Assembly (NCBI RefSeq): GCF_009907385.1
Contig: NZ_JAAATR010000024.1
Location: 90,473 to 154,472 of the forward strand
Direction: 5' to 3'
DNA: 64,000 nucleotides
From: Atlantibacter hermannii
Lineage (GTDB): Bacteria; Pseudomonadota; Gammaproteobacteria; Enterobacterales; Enterobacteriaceae
Part shown: one piece after another, positions 1-9,141 of the stretch
How the letters are laid out: each line of letters begins with the position of its first letter
How positions within the stretch are numbered: the stretch's first letter is position 1
Position numbers and translations under genes: made by a program
Notes under the pieces: generated by a model
What the model saw: only the letters and a program-made list of their open reading frames with translations
What the model was told of the DNA's origin: nothing
Database searches by the model: none

Positions 1-689
1 GATACCATCAGGTAACCCCGTCCACGTAAGGTTTTGAACCACGGATGTCCGTCTTTACGATCCGGCAGTTTGCGGCGCAGGTTGGAAATATGCATATCAA
101 TGGCGCGATCGAACGGCGTCAGGCGCTTGCCTAACACTTCCTGGCTGAGATGCTCTCTGGAGACCACCTGGCCTAAATGCTGGGCCAGCAGATACAGCAG
201 CGTAAACTCAGTGCCGGTCAGCTCCAGCGCGGTGCCGTCGAAGCTGGCTTCCTGGCGGCCTGGGTTGAGGCTCAGGGCATCGACTTCAAGATTCGGCGAG
301 CCGTTGTCGCTGTTTTGCTGCTGCTCGCTCCAGTGGGAACGGCGCAGAATAGCGCGAATACGCGCCACCAGTTCACGGTCGTTGAACGGTTTGGGTAAAT
401 AGTCATCCGCGCCCAGTTCAAGGCCTAAAACGCGATCCAGTTCGCTACCGCGCGCGGTCAGCATGATTACCGGTGTCTGGTGAGTCTGACGTAGCTCTTT
501 AAGCGTATCGATACCATTTTTCTTTGGCATCATCACGTCGAGCAAAAGCAGGTCGATGCTGTCATCCAGAAGATTAAGCGCCTGCTCGCCATCGTGGGCG
601 ACCAGCACATTAAAACCTTCCATGTCGAGAAGCTCTTTCAAGAGAGAAGTAAGTTCACGATCATCATCAACTAACAGAATTTTATTCAT
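1..689 (-). CDS. cpxR: Response regulator CpxR (3' end cut by window edge)
   Basis: CpxR is the DNA-binding response regulator of the CpxA/CpxR envelope-stress system in the cytoplasm. Read on the minus strand from the ATG at 689, the protein starts MNKILLVDDD, with the acidic pocket and a receiver domain holding LLLLDVMMP (phospho-accepting Asp near residue 51) and the conserved Lys in YLPKPF. An OmpR/PhoB winged-helix domain follows, ending RGRGYLMV. 229 codons are present; the E. coli protein has 232, so only the last few residues are missing. It is divergent from cpxP across a shared Cpx box. CpxA should lie beyond the left edge. Confidence 0.97.
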   Translation of the reverse strand, partial: MNKILLVDDDRELTSLLKELLDMEGFNVLVAHDGEQALNLLDDSIDLLLLDVMMPKKNGIDTLKELRQTHQTPVIMLTARGSELDRVLGLELGADDYLPKPFNDRELVARIRAILRRSHWSEQQQNSDNGSPNLEVDALSLNPGRQEASFDGTALELTGTEFTLLYLLAQHLGQVVSREHLSQEVLGKRLTPFDRAIDMHISNLRRKLPDRKDGHPWFKTLRGRGYLMV

Positions 690-742
690 TGTTAATACCT
701 CCGAGGCAAAAATTACGTCATCAAGGCCCGGTAATCCATGAC

Positions 743-757
743 TTTACGTTGTTTTAC
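743..757. promoter_or_regulatory. CpxR-binding box between cpxR and cpxP
   Basis: On the minus strand these bases read GTAAA-N5-GTAAA, the exact consensus for phosphorylated CpxR. The site lies in the divergent cpxR/cpxP gap about 80 bp before the cpxP start, where CpxR activates cpxP and autoregulates cpxRA in E. coli. A lone GTAAA half-site occurs at 788-792. Confidence 0.85.
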
Positions 758-837
758 ACCCCCTGACGCATGTTTGCAGCCTGAATCGTAAACTGGTCCT
801 CGTTGAATCGCAGCACCCAAGTTTCCAGGAGTCAGTG

Positions 838-1344
838 ATGCGCAAAGTTACCGCTGCCGTCATGGCCTCAACACTGGCAATCAGTACGTTCGCAAGCCAG
901 GCTGCTGAAGTCGTTACAGGCGATAACTGGCACCCCGCAGAAGGGTTGGCGCAACGAAACAGTGTGCAGAGCCATATGTTTGACGGCATTCGATTAACCG
1001 AAAAGCAACGTCAACAGATGCGCGACCTCATGCAGCAGGCGAAGCATGAACAGCCGCCTGTTAATGTTAGCGAAATGGAGACCATGCATCGCCTGGTCAC
1101 CGCAGAAAATTTTGATGAAACCGCTGTGCGGGCTCAGGCCGAAAAGATGGCACAAGAGCAGGTGGCGCGCCAAGTCGAGATGGCGAAAGTGCGCAACCAG
1201 ATGTACCGGCTGTTGACGCCGGAACAGCAAGCGGTTTTAAACGAGAAGCACCAGTATCGCATGCTTCAGTTGCGAGAAGTCTCGCAGATGCAACGGTCCT
1301 CCTCGGCCAACGTGTTTAGTAGCAGTACCCGTAGTAACCAGTAA
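838..1344 (+). CDS. cpxP: Periplasmic Cpx inhibitor/chaperone CpxP
   Basis: CpxP is a small periplasmic helical protein that binds the CpxA sensor domain, damps Cpx signalling and delivers misfolded pilins to DegP. The product is 168 residues (E. coli 166). It has a Sec signal peptide ending near FASQA-AE and two LTxxQ motifs (LTEKQ and LTPEQ) typical of the CpxP/Spy family. The ATG at 838 was chosen because AGGAG lies about 7 bases upstream and E. coli CpxP begins MR; a GTG at 835 would add one residue. The C-terminal tail (about the last 20 residues) is Ser-rich and differs from E. coli. Confidence 0.95.
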   Translation: MRKVTAAVMASTLAISTFASQAAEVVTGDNWHPAEGLAQRNSVQSHMFDGIRLTEKQRQQMRDLMQQAKHEQPPVNVSEMETMHRLVTAENFDETAVRAQAEKMAQEQVARQVEMAKVRNQMYRLLTPEQQAVLNEKHQYRMLQLREVSQMQRSSSANVFSSSTRSNQ

Positions 1345-1352
1345 CAACCCTG

Positions 1353-1410
1353 TTTTCCTTGCCATAGACACCATCCCTGTCTTCCCCTCCTTAACGGAGG
1401 GGTTTTTTTT
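1353..1410 (+). ncRNA. cpxQ: CpxQ small RNA from the cpxP 3' UTR
   Basis: In E. coli and Salmonella RNase E releases the last ~58 nt of cpxP mRNA as CpxQ, an Hfq-dependent sRNA that represses envelope protein mRNAs. Here the conserved 5' part begins TTTTCCTTGCCATAGACACC right after the cpxP stop. It ends in a terminator hairpin (CCCCTCC 1384-1390, GGAGGGG 1396-1402) with eight T. The single-stranded region matches the published CpxQ sequence as I remember it; only the terminator loop and stem differ. The 5' end is assigned by that similarity. Confidence 0.85.
1384..1410 (+). terminator. Rho-independent terminator of cpxP/CpxQ
   Basis: A seven-base-pair GC stem (CCCCTCC/GGAGGGG) with a five-base loop TTAAC is followed by eight T. 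It is both the cpxP terminator and the Hfq-binding 3' end of CpxQ. Confidence 0.93.
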
Positions 1411-1488
1411 GCCCGGCTTTCGCCTCCCGCCAGTCTGAGTTTAGCGCGTGATTCGTTATACTTTGCCAATCGATACGCGGGAGTCTTT

Positions 1489-2391
1489 ATGAATCAATCT
1501 TATGGGCGTCTGGTCAGCCGCGCCGCCATTGCCGCCACGGTGATGGCGTCGTTGCTGCTGCTCGTTAAAATCTTTGCCTGGTGGAAGACCGGCTCGGTGA
1601 GTATTCTCGCTGCGCTGGTGGATTCGCTGGTGGATATTGCCGCTTCGCTGACCAACCTTCTGGTGGTGCGTTACTCCTTACAGCCTGCCGATGACGAACA
1701 TGCGTTCGGCCATGGCAAAGCCGAGTCGCTTGCCGCGCTGGCGCAAAGCATGTTTATCTCCGGATCGGCGCTGTTTCTGTTCCTGACCGGTTTCGAGCGG
1801 CTGGCGAATCCCGCGCCGATGGAATCGCCGCAGATTGGTATCAGCGTTACCCTCATCGCCCTGATCAGCACGTTGATACTGGTGACGTTTCAGCGCTGGG
1901 TGGTGCGTAAGACCAAAAGCCAGGCGGTAAGGGCAGATATGCTTCATTATCAATCTGATGTTATGATGAACAGCGCTATTCTGGTGGCGCTTGCGCTTTC
2001 CTGGTATGGCTGGCATCGTGCTGATGCCTTGTTTGCGCTGGGTATTGGCATCTATATATTATATAGCGCATTACGAATGGGCTATGAAGCCGTCCAGTCG
2101 TTGCTGGACCGCGCGTTACCGGATGATGAGCATCAAATCATCATCGACATTGTTTCATCGTGGCCTGGCGTCAGAGGTGCCCACGATCTTCGCACGCGGC
2201 AGTCAGGGCCGACCCGCTTTATTCAAATTCATCTTGAAATGGACGACAACTTACCGCTGGTTCAGGCGCATATTGTGGCTGAGCAAGTGGAGCAAGCGAT
2301 CCTGGGGCGTTTTCCGGGATCGGACGTGATTATTCATCAGGATCCCTGCTCTGTTGTGCCGCAGGGGAGACAGGGAAATTTCCCGCTTTAA
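1489..2391 (+). CDS. fieF: Ferrous-iron/zinc efflux pump FieF (CDF family)
   Basis: FieF (YiiP) is an inner-membrane cation diffusion facilitator that exports Fe(II)/Zn(II) against protons as a homodimer. At 300 residues it equals the E. coli length. About six membrane helices fill residues 10-210, followed by a cytoplasmic metal-binding domain. The tetrahedral transport site is intact: D45 and D49 in ALVDSLVD, and His/Asp in HYQSD near 153-157. The C-terminal region keeps DLRTRQSG and IIHQDPC; the last ten residues diverge from E. coli. It lies between CpxQ and pfkA on the same strand. Confidence 0.96.
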   Translation: MNQSYGRLVSRAAIAATVMASLLLLVKIFAWWKTGSVSILAALVDSLVDIAASLTNLLVVRYSLQPADDEHAFGHGKAESLAALAQSMFISGSALFLFLTGFERLANPAPMESPQIGISVTLIALISTLILVTFQRWVVRKTKSQAVRADMLHYQSDVMMNSAILVALALSWYGWHRADALFALGIGIYILYSALRMGYEAVQSLLDRALPDDEHQIIIDIVSSWPGVRGAHDLRTRQSGPTRFIQIHLEMDDNLPLVQAHIVAEQVEQAILGRFPGSDVIIHQDPCSVVPQGRQGNFPL

Positions 2392-2571
2392 ATGAGGCTG
2401 GAAAAGTGAACCAAACGGCTTTTTTTGGATAAATTACCGCCGTTCGGTCTGACCTGAATCAATTCAGCTGGAAGCTATTGATATACTATCTGCATCATTA
2501 GTCCATCGCCTGATGATGCAGGCGTTTCCGGCAACAGGATTCAATATTGTATTCTACGTTCAGAGGTAGTC

Positions 2572-3534
2572 ATGATTAAGAAAATCGGGGTATTGACGAG
2601 TGGCGGTGATGCGCCAGGCATGAACGCCGCCATTCGCGGCGTGGTGCGCGCCGCGCTGACAGAAGGTCTGGAAGTTTTTGGTATTTATGACGGCTATCTC
2701 GGCCTGTATGAAGACCGTATGATTCAGCTCGACCGCTACAGCGTGTCCGACATGATTAACCGTGGCGGCACATTCCTGGGTTCTGCTCGTTTTCCTGAGT
2801 TCCGCGAAGAACACATCCGCGCGGTGGCTATCGAGAACATGAAAAAACGCGGTCTGGACGCGCTGGTTGTTATCGGCGGCGACGGCTCCTATATGGGTGC
2901 GAAGCGCCTGACCGAAATGGGCTTTCCGTGCATCGGCCTGCCGGGCACCATTGATAACGACGTTGCCGGTACTGACTACACCATCGGGTACTTTACCGCG
3001 CTGAGCACCGTCGTTGAAGCCATTGACCGCCTGCGTGACACCTCTACTTCTCACCAACGTATTTCTATCGTCGAAGTCATGGGCCGTTACTGCGGCGACC
3101 TGACCCTGGCGGCGGCGATTGCTGGCGGTTGTGAATTCATCGTGTTGCCGGAAGTGGAGTTCAACCGCGACGATCTGGTGGCGGAAATCAAAGCCGGTAT
3201 CGCGAAGGGTAAAAAACACGCCATCGTGGCGATCACCGAGCACATCTGCGATATCGATGAGCTGGCGCGCTACATTGAGGCGGAAACCGAGCGTGAAACC
3301 CGCGCTACGGTACTGGGTCACATCCAGCGTGGCGGTTCTCCGGTGCCTTATGACCGTATTCTGGCTTCCCGCATGGGCGCATACTCCATTGAACTGCTGC
3401 TGCAGGGCCATGGCGGCCGTTGCGTGGGCATTCAGAACGAGAAGATGGTGCATCACGACATCATCGACGCTATCGAAAATATGAAGCGTACCTTCAAAGG
3501 CGACTGGCTCGACTGTGCCAAAAAACTGTATTAA
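2572..3534 (+). CDS. pfkA: 6-phosphofructokinase I
   Basis: PfkA phosphorylates fructose 6-phosphate with ATP to fructose 1,6-bisphosphate, the committed step of glycolysis, as a cytosolic tetramer. It is 320 residues, equal to E. coli PfkA. Visible motifs are the ATP loop GGDAPGMNA (11-19), GGDGS (102-106), the catalytic PGTIDND (Asp at 128 counting Met), and MGRYCGDL and HIQRGGSP for substrate and effector binding. The ATG follows AGAGGTAG. The 180-bp gap upstream should hold its promoter. An intrinsic terminator follows. Confidence 0.98.
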   Translation: MIKKIGVLTSGGDAPGMNAAIRGVVRAALTEGLEVFGIYDGYLGLYEDRMIQLDRYSVSDMINRGGTFLGSARFPEFREEHIRAVAIENMKKRGLDALVVIGGDGSYMGAKRLTEMGFPCIGLPGTIDNDVAGTDYTIGYFTALSTVVEAIDRLRDTSTSHQRISIVEVMGRYCGDLTLAAAIAGGCEFIVLPEVEFNRDDLVAEIKAGIAKGKKHAIVAITEHICDIDELARYIEAETERETRATVLGHIQRGGSPVPYDRILASRMGAYSIELLLQGHGGRCVGIQNEKMVHHDIIDAIENMKRTFKGDWLDCAKKLY

Positions 3535-3540
3535 TCAAAA

Positions 3541-3562
3541 AGCCGGGTTCGCCCGGCTTTTT
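3541..3562 (+). terminator. pfkA terminator
   Basis: A perfect 7-bp stem AGCCGGG/CCCGGCT with a stable TTCG tetraloop is followed by five T, starting six bases after the pfkA stop. Confidence 0.93.
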
Positions 3563-3673
3563 ACTGGCTGATAATATTCCCCAAAGTTATAGCCAATCTT
3601 TTTTTATTCTTTAATCATCTCACGCATTTCTGGCAGGCTATTTTCATACACACAATTTAGAAGAGAGCGTGCG

Positions 3674-4663
3674 ATGAATAAGTTTGGCGTGGGATTAACG
3701 TTGCTTCTGGCATCAACCAGCGTACTGGCGAAGGATATTCAATTACTTAATGTGTCTTATGACCCGACGCGTGAGCTGTACGATCAATATAACAAAGCCT
3801 TCAGCGAGCACTGGAAAAAAGAGACCGGCGATAATGTAGTGATCCGTCAGTCCCATGGCGGCTCCGGCAAACAGGCGACGTCCGTGATTAACGGTATTGA
3901 AGCGGATGTAGTGACCCTGGCGCTGGCTTATGACGTGGACGCCATTGCCGAGCGCGGCCGCATTGATAAAAACTGGATCAAACGCCTGCCGGACAACTCC
4001 GCGCCTTACACCTCCACCATCGTTTTCCTGGTGCGCAAAGGCAACCCGAAACAAATTAAAGACTGGAACGATCTGGTGAAGCCGGGCGTTTCCGTGATCA
4101 CGCCAAACCCGAAAAGCTCCGGCGGCGCGCGCTGGAACTATCTGGCGGCATGGGGCTACGCGCTCCATCAGAACAATGGCGATCAGGCTAAAGCCCAGGA
4201 GTTCGTCAAGGCGCTGTTTAAAAACGTAGAAGTGCTGGATTCCGGCGCGCGTGGTTCAACCAACACCTTCGTTGAACGCGGCATCGGCGATGTGCTGATT
4301 GCCTGGGAAAACGAAGCGCTGCTGGCGACCAATGAATTAGGCAAAGACAAATTCGAGATCGTTACCCCGAGCGAATCTATTCTGGCGGAGCCGACCGTGT
4401 CGGTAGTCGACAAAGTGGTCGAGAAGAAGGGTACTCAGGCCGTTGCCGAAGCCTATCTGAAATATCTCTACACGCCGGAAGGCCAGGAGATCGCTGCGAA
4501 AAACTTCTACCGTCCGCGTGATGAGCAGGTGACGAAGAAATACGAAGGTGAGTTCCCGAAACTGAAACTGTTCACCATTGACGAGGTATTTGGCGGCTGG
4601 ACCAAAGCCCAGAAAGAGCACTTCGCCAACGGCGGCACCTTCGATCAAATCAGCAAACGCTAA
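3674..4663 (+). CDS. sbp: Periplasmic sulfate-binding protein Sbp
   Basis: Sbp captures sulfate (and thiosulfate) in the periplasm for the CysTWA ABC importer. At 329 residues it matches E. coli Sbp. It has a signal peptide ending STSVLA-KD (cleavage near 19-20) and [14 protein letters not shown] and SYDPTRE-type segments that form the ligand pocket. Its transporter is not nearby, as in E. coli, where sbp also stands alone between pfkA and cdh. The start ATG is preceded by GAGAG. Confidence 0.96.
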   Translation: MNKFGVGLTLLLASTSVLAKDIQLLNVSYDPTRELYDQYNKAFSEHWKKETGDNVVIRQSHGGSGKQATSVINGIEADVVTLALAYDVDAIAERGRIDKNWIKRLPDNSAPYTSTIVFLVRKGNPKQIKDWNDLVKPGVSVITPNPKSSGGARWNYLAAWGYALHQNNGDQAKAQEFVKALFKNVEVLDSGARGSTNTFVERGIGDVLIAWENEALLATNELGKDKFEIVTPSESILAEPTVSVVDKVVEKKGTQAVAEAYLKYLYTPEGQEIAAKNFYRPRDEQVTKKYEGEFPKLKLFTIDEVFGGWTKAQKEHFANGGTFDQISKR

Positions 4664-4669
4664 ATCAGG

Positions 4670-4690
4670 CGGCCCTTCGGGGCCGTTTTT
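4670..4690 (+). terminator. sbp terminator
   Basis: Stem CGGCCC/GGGCCG with TTCG loop and five T, starting six bases past the sbp stop. Confidence 0.9.
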
Positions 4691-4729
4691 GTGCCAGACT
4701 TCATCTTCACCAATGCAAAAGGCATGAAG

Positions 4730-5488
4730 ATGAAAAAAGCGCTGGCCGTTGTGGTCTGTTTCCTGCTGATCATCGCCGCGATAGTCGGCGGCCTGTGGGT
4801 TTACTTTAAAGGCCAGCCTGACGCCTTGCGCGATATCGTATTTCATCAGTGCGTGCCCAATCAGCAGCGGCACGACAATCCCGCCCCCTGTGCCGAAGTG
4901 AAGCTGGATGCCGGATTTGTGATTTTCAAAGATCGTAACGGCCCGTTGCAGTACTTGCTGATGCCCACCTGGCGCATTAACGGTATCGAAAGCCCGATGC
5001 TGCTGCATCCCAAAACCCCAAACTACTTCTGGCAAGCCTGGCAGGCGCGGCGCGTAATGAGCGAGCGAAACGGCGAGCCGGTGCCGAATAACGTGGTCTC
5101 ACTGACCTTAAACTCGAAACTGGGACGCACCCAGAACCACCTGCATATTCATATTTCCTGCCTGCGCCCGGACGTGCGTAAAAAGCTTAACCAGGAGGCG
5201 GCGCAGATCAGCAGCCGCTGGCTGCCGCTGCCCGGCGGTATCGACGACACGCCGTATCTGGTGCGCCGGGTCAGCGAGGCGGAACTGGCACGGCGCAGTC
5301 CTTTTATTATGCTGGCGCAGGAAGTGCCCGGCGCGCGTGCGCATATGGGGCGCTTCGCGCTGGCGATGGCCCAGCAGCCAGACGGCTCCTTTGTGTTGCT
5401 GGCGACCGAACGCAATCTGCTTAACCTCAATCTCGCCAATGCTGAACAGTTACAGGACCACGACTGCGCGCTGCTTAATTCACATTAA
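4730..5488 (+). CDS. cdh: CDP-diacylglycerol pyrophosphatase
   Basis: Cdh hydrolyses CDP-diacylglycerol to phosphatidate and CMP at the inner membrane. The 252-residue product (E. coli 251) has one N-terminal membrane anchor (about residues 4-24). The HIT-like histidine signature HLHIHISC lies mid-protein, and family segments [16 protein letters not shown] and RSPF follow. I chose ATG 4730 because AAAAGG lies seven bases upstream. ATG 4724 is in frame but only one base from that element, and a GTG at 4691 would add an unlikely tail overlapping the sbp terminator. In E. coli tpiA follows directly; here an accessory block intervenes. Confidence 0.92.
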   Translation: MKKALAVVVCFLLIIAAIVGGLWVYFKGQPDALRDIVFHQCVPNQQRHDNPAPCAEVKLDAGFVIFKDRNGPLQYLLMPTWRINGIESPMLLHPKTPNYFWQAWQARRVMSERNGEPVPNNVVSLTLNSKLGRTQNHLHIHISCLRPDVRKKLNQEAAQISSRWLPLPGGIDDTPYLVRRVSEAELARRSPFIMLAQEVPGARAHMGRFALAMAQQPDGSFVLLATERNLLNLNLANAEQLQDHDCALLNSH

Positions 5489-5504
5489 TTTTTCTGCGCT
5501 TTCC

Positions 5505-5540
5505 GCGTGCCGTGGATAAAGCGGCATGCTCACCCTTTTT
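5505..5540 (+). terminator. Probable cdh terminator
   Basis: An 8-bp stem (5505-5512 with 5522-5529, one G-U pair) is followed after six bases by five T. The spacing to the T-run is longer than ideal. Confidence 0.5.
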
Positions 5541-5593
5541 GCCAACGCGATCGCATTCTCAGGCCGGAGAAATTAGCCTGGAGGAGATTTATT

Positions 5594-5704
5594 GTGAAAC
5601 CGATCAAAAGATATAAAGGTATACCTTTATATCTTTTGGTTGATCCCTACACTGACAGTGTGCCGCAAATAAACGGCGCGCTGCCCATCACCAGGCAACT
5701 TTAA
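5594..5704 (+). CDS. Possible 36-residue ORF upstream of the transporter
   Basis: A GTG at 5594 follows a strong ribosome-binding sequence, TGGAGGAG, eight bases upstream. It opens a 36-codon frame beginning VKPIKRYKGIPLYLLVDPY and ending at TAA 5702-5704. The frame runs through the whole 34-bp palindrome, so a protein bound there or an RNA hairpin could affect its translation. I recognise no family. It may be a leader peptide or a chance frame; only the good Shine-Dalgarno supports it. Confidence 0.25.
   Translation: MKPIKRYKGIPLYLLVDPYTDSVPQINGALPITRQL
5605..5638. promoter_or_regulatory. 34-bp perfect palindrome, candidate operator
   Basis: The two 17-base halves are exact reverse complements, centred on GGTATACC (core AAAGGTATACCTTT). 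It lies about 140 bp before the GPH transporter start. The half-site AAGGTAWAC is repeated at 9142-9151 (reverse) and 9190-9199 around the start of the GntR-type regulator, so it is the best candidate operator for that protein. HutC-subfamily regulators commonly bind short GT-N-TA-N-AC palindromes. An RNA role is possible but the stem is AT-rich and has no T-run. Confidence 0.6.
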
Positions 5705-5778
5705 CCGTTTCACTTTCAGGTAGTTAAATAAAACCCATAGCCGCGCGTCTACGGACCGGGCTCACCAGGGATACCGTC

Positions 5779-7113
5779 ATGAAACTTTCTATCGTGGAAA
5801 AAATAGGTTTTGGCGCAGGAGATATGGCGATTAATGTCGTCATCATCGCCATGCAGCTCCTGCTCGCCTACTTCTATACCGACATCTACGGCCTGCGGGC
5901 GGCGGATGTCGGCGTGCTGTTTGTTGTCGTGCGCATGATCGACGCGATTATCGATCCGGCCATGGGTATTCTGACCGATAAATTTACCACCCGCTGGGGC
6001 CGCTACCGCCCATGGATGATCTGGTTCGCCATTCCATTCGGCTTTGCGGTTTATTTAATGTTTATCACGCCCGATATGGCTTACACCGCCAAACTGGCGT
6101 GGGCCTACTTTACGTACATTCTGATGACGCTGGTCTATACCGCCATCACCATTCCCTACATCTCGCTGATCGGGGTGATCACCGACGATCCGGTAGAACG
6201 CCTCAGCGCTAACGGTTATCGCTTCGTGATGACCAAAATCGCCGCGTTTCTGGTGACTATCGTGGTGCCGATGCTGGCGGTATGGTTGGGGCAGGGTAAC
6301 AAGGCGCTGGGCTATCAGCTCTCGATGGGGCTGATGGGCATCATGGGCGCACTGCTGTTCGTGTTCTGCTTTTTCACTACCCGTGAGCGTAGCGAACCGG
6401 AAATCCCGTCCATGTCGCTGAAAACGCAGTTCACCTGTCTGCTGCGTAACGACCAGTGGATTATCCTCGGCGTGGTTATTCTGCTGCTGATGTGCGGCTA
6501 CGTGATCCGCGGTTCGGTTGCGGCCTACTACGCAAAATACTATCTCGGCGGCGGCGACAGCCTGATTTCGCCGTTCCTGACTGTAGGTGTTGTGGCCTCG
6601 ATACTGGCGATGATCGTCACCACCTGGGTCACTAAGTTCTACGACAAAATCAAAATGTTCCGTTATACCCAGCTGATCACCTTCGCGCTGAGTATCGCCA
6701 TGTATTTCGTGGTGGGGCATGAAAACCTGATCCTCGCTTTTGTTTTTTATTTCCTGATCAACTTCTTCTGCGATATGCAAATGCCGGTGTTCTGGTCGTC
6801 GATTGCCGAAGCGGTGGATTACGGCGAGAAAAAGAACGGCCTGCGGGTCTCCGGCCTGGCGTTTGGCGGCATCCTGTTCTTCCAGAAATTTGGTATGGGC
6901 CTCGCGGGCGGCATCCTCGGCTTCTTGCTGAGCTATTTCGGCTATCAGGCGGATGCGGTGCAGAGTGACCGGGCGCTGGTGGGCATCGCGCTGATGATGA
7001 CCCTGATCCCGGCGGTGTTCCATCTGGTGATTGGTTTGCTGATGAAAAAGTACCTCATCAATAACGACTATTACCGGGAAATCCGCGCTGAACTTACCCA
7101 GCGCGCGGTGTAA
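5779..7113 (+). CDS. GPH-family sugar/riboside cation symporter
   Basis: This is a 444-residue inner-membrane transporter with about 12 helices, of the glycoside-pentoside-hexuronide:cation (MelB-like) family. Acidic residues D55 and D59 in VRMIDAIIDPAMG match the Na+/H+ sites of MelB, followed by the loop DKFTTRWGRYRPW. It is the first gene of a unit with a PfkB kinase (10-bp gap), an ARH-fold enzyme and a GntR regulator. The same set occurs in Salmonella as STM4065-STM4068. The likely cargo is the kinase's substrate, an N-riboside; this is inferred from context only. RBS AGGGA precedes the ATG. Confidence 0.85.
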   Translation: MKLSIVEKIGFGAGDMAINVVIIAMQLLLAYFYTDIYGLRAADVGVLFVVVRMIDAIIDPAMGILTDKFTTRWGRYRPWMIWFAIPFGFAVYLMFITPDMAYTAKLAWAYFTYILMTLVYTAITIPYISLIGVITDDPVERLSANGYRFVMTKIAAFLVTIVVPMLAVWLGQGNKALGYQLSMGLMGIMGALLFVFCFFTTRERSEPEIPSMSLKTQFTCLLRNDQWIILGVVILLLMCGYVIRGSVAAYYAKYYLGGGDSLISPFLTVGVVASILAMIVTTWVTKFYDKIKMFRYTQLITFALSIAMYFVVGHENLILAFVFYFLINFFCDMQMPVFWSSIAEAVDYGEKKNGLRVSGLAFGGILFFQKFGMGLAGGILGFLLSYFGYQADAVQSDRALVGIALMMTLIPAVFHLVIGLLMKKYLINNDYYREIRAELTQRAV

Positions 7114-7123
7114 GGAGGCGCAC

Positions 7124-8083
7124 ATGCAACCCGCTAAAAAAGTTTGGGTTATTGGCGATGCCTCGGTGGATTTAGTGCCGGACACCGACAACACCTATCT
7201 GAAATGCCCCGGCGGCGCGTCGGCGAATGTGACGGCCTGTATCGCGCGCCAGGGTGGAAACTGCGGCTTCATTGGCCGCCTGGGCGACGATGACGCCGGG
7301 CGGTTTCTCAAGGCGGTACTGAACAAGGAGGGCGCGGACGTCACGCAGTTGCGGCTTGATGCACAACTTACCAGCGCGGTACTGATCGTGAATTTAACGC
7401 CTGACGGCGAGCGCAGCTTTACCTATCTGGTGAAGCCCAGCGCCGATACCTTTGTCTCCGTGGCCGATTTACCGGTTTTCCAGCCCGGCGAATGGTTCTA
7501 CTTCAGTTCCATCGGACTCACGGACTCGCCCGCCCGGGAAGCCTGCCTGGAAGGCGCGCGGCGCGTACGCGCCGCAGGCGGCCAGGTGATGTTTGACGTC
7601 AATCTGCGGGAGAGTATGTGGCGCGACGTCAGCGAGATCCCGGCGCTAATGGCGCAGTCCGTGGCGCTGGCCAGCATCTGCAAAGTTTCCGCCGATGAGC
7701 TGTGCCGTCTGGGCAATGTCGCTCACTGGCAGGACGCGCGCTATTTACTGCGGGACATGGGCTGCGACACCACGGTGATTTCCCTTGGTGCGGCGGGCGC
7801 GTATCTGATTTGCCCACAGGGCGAGCAGCATTTTCCCGCACCACAGGTTCCCGTCATTGACACCACTGGCGCGGGCGACGCGTTTGTCGGCGGGCTGCTA
7901 TTTCATCTTTCCCGGTATGAACGCTGGGGAAAGGCAGAGCTGTCCGGAGCCATCTGCCGCGCTAATGCCTGCGGCGCGCTGGTGGTTACTGCCAAAGGGG
8001 CAATGACCGCGCTGCCGTACCCCCACCAGTTAACCGATTTTCTCGCCGCGCATCCGTGCGGCGCAGATCCTGTTCATTCGTAA
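7124..8083 (+). CDS. Aminoimidazole riboside kinase-like PfkB kinase
   Basis: A 319-residue ribokinase-family kinase. It has the N-terminal signature LKCPGGASANV (27-36) and the C-terminal DTTGAGDAFVGG, with catalytic base Asp252 in GAGD. The sequence resembles Salmonella STM4066, a 319-residue enzyme shown to phosphorylate aminoimidazole riboside (AIRs), feeding purine and thiamine precursor AIR. Matching segments include WVIGDASVDLVP, GERSFTYLV, EWFYFSSIGLT and AVTAKGAMTALP-like residues. AIRs is the predicted substrate; a related riboside cannot be excluded. It is co-directional with the transporter (GGAGG RBS in the 10-bp gap) and 11 bp before the ARH gene. Confidence 0.85.
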   Translation: MQPAKKVWVIGDASVDLVPDTDNTYLKCPGGASANVTACIARQGGNCGFIGRLGDDDAGRFLKAVLNKEGADVTQLRLDAQLTSAVLIVNLTPDGERSFTYLVKPSADTFVSVADLPVFQPGEWFYFSSIGLTDSPAREACLEGARRVRAAGGQVMFDVNLRESMWRDVSEIPALMAQSVALASICKVSADELCRLGNVAHWQDARYLLRDMGCDTTVISLGAAGAYLICPQGEQHFPAPQVPVIDTTGAGDAFVGGLLFHLSRYERWGKAELSGAICRANACGALVVTAKGAMTALPYPHQLTDFLAAHPCGADPVHS

Positions 8084-8094
8084 AGGAGTTGTTC

Positions 8095-9135
8095 ATGCAC
8101 GTTGATCACAACAAAATTTTAGGCTGTTTAATTGGCGCTGCCGCCGCTGATGCTATGGGCGCGGCGACAGAGGTCAGAACCCAACAGCAGATTAAAGACT
8201 ATTTCGGCGGTTGGGTAACGACGTTCCAGAAACCGCCAGCGGATACCTTTGGCCGCTGTAACGACGCGGGAATGTGCACTGATGATTTTATTCAGGCGAA
8301 ATACATTATGGACGCATTGTTGAGCCACCAGCGCCAGGTAACCGACGACGTCATGCGCGAGGCCTTTACCCGCTGGCTGGCTTATCCGTTTTACGCTAAT
8401 TTCACCGGTCCGACGACCCGGGCGGCCATGAAAGCGCTGTTCAACGATAATCGTGCCTCGTTGCAGGGCGAACTGGAAGGTGAAAAGCAGTCAGTGCAGA
8501 TCGTCAACAAAGGCAATGCCGAAGCCACCAACGGCGCGGCGATGAAAATCTGGCCTGCGGCGGTGCTACATCCTGGCGATCTGGAGCACGCGATCGATGC
8601 AGCGCTGAAGATTACCCGTTTCACTCATAACAACGTGCTGGCAATGTCCGGCGCTGCGGCGATGGCGGCGGCAACCAGCGAAGCGCTGCGAGAAACCACC
8701 AGTGCTGACAGCATTATTGCGGCGGGTATTTACGGTGCCGATCGCGGCTATTACCTGGCCCAGGAACAGGGGGCAATGAGGGTCGCCGGTCCGTCGGTGG
8801 CGCGGCGTATCGAGCTGGCGGTCGCCATCGGTAAGCGCCATGCAAGTTGGGAAACCGCGATTGTGGAGATCAGCGATATTATCGGTACCGGCCTGCACGT
8901 CAGCGAAGCGGTGCCCGCCGCCTTTGGCCTGTTCGCGTGTTGTCCCCATTCTGCGGTTGATGCTATCATTTCCGCCGTTAATATCGGCAATGACACCGAT
9001 ACCGTTGCCACCATGGTTGGGGCACTTTCTGGCGCATTCCATGGCGCGAATGCCTTCCCTGACGACTATTTAACGACCGTCAATCGAATGAACCATTTCG
9101 ATTTGGCTGAGCTTGCCAGGCAGATTGCAGGATAA
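8095..9135 (+). CDS. ADP-ribosylglycohydrolase-fold enzyme
   Basis: A 346-residue member of the ARH (DraG-like) superfamily, which cleaves N- or O-glycosidic bonds of ADP-ribosyl groups using two Mg2+ ions. Metal-ligand motifs are visible: GCLIGAAAADAMGAATE at the N terminus, CTDDF near residue 75, and NIGNDTDTVATMVGAL near the C terminus. The ATG at 8095 has AAAGGAG seven bases upstream; the longer in-frame start lies inside the kinase gene. Sitting in a riboside transport/kinase operon, it may cleave a ribosyl N-glycosidic bond rather than act on proteins; that is inference. Its Salmonella counterpart is STM4067. Confidence 0.85.
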   Translation: MHVDHNKILGCLIGAAAADAMGAATEVRTQQQIKDYFGGWVTTFQKPPADTFGRCNDAGMCTDDFIQAKYIMDALLSHQRQVTDDVMREAFTRWLAYPFYANFTGPTTRAAMKALFNDNRASLQGELEGEKQSVQIVNKGNAEATNGAAMKIWPAAVLHPGDLEHAIDAALKITRFTHNNVLAMSGAAAMAAATSEALRETTSADSIIAAGIYGADRGYYLAQEQGAMRVAGPSVARRIELAVAIGKRHASWETAIVEISDIIGTGLHVSEAVPAAFGLFACCPHSAVDAIISAVNIGNDTDTVATMVGALSGAFHGANAFPDDYLTTVNRMNHFDLAELARQIAG

Positions 9136-9141
9136 CCACGC

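Noticed and set aside
6055..7194. 379-codon open frame opposite the GPH transporter
   Set aside because: Polar, His/Gln-rich translation typical of the antisense of a membrane protein; no start signal.
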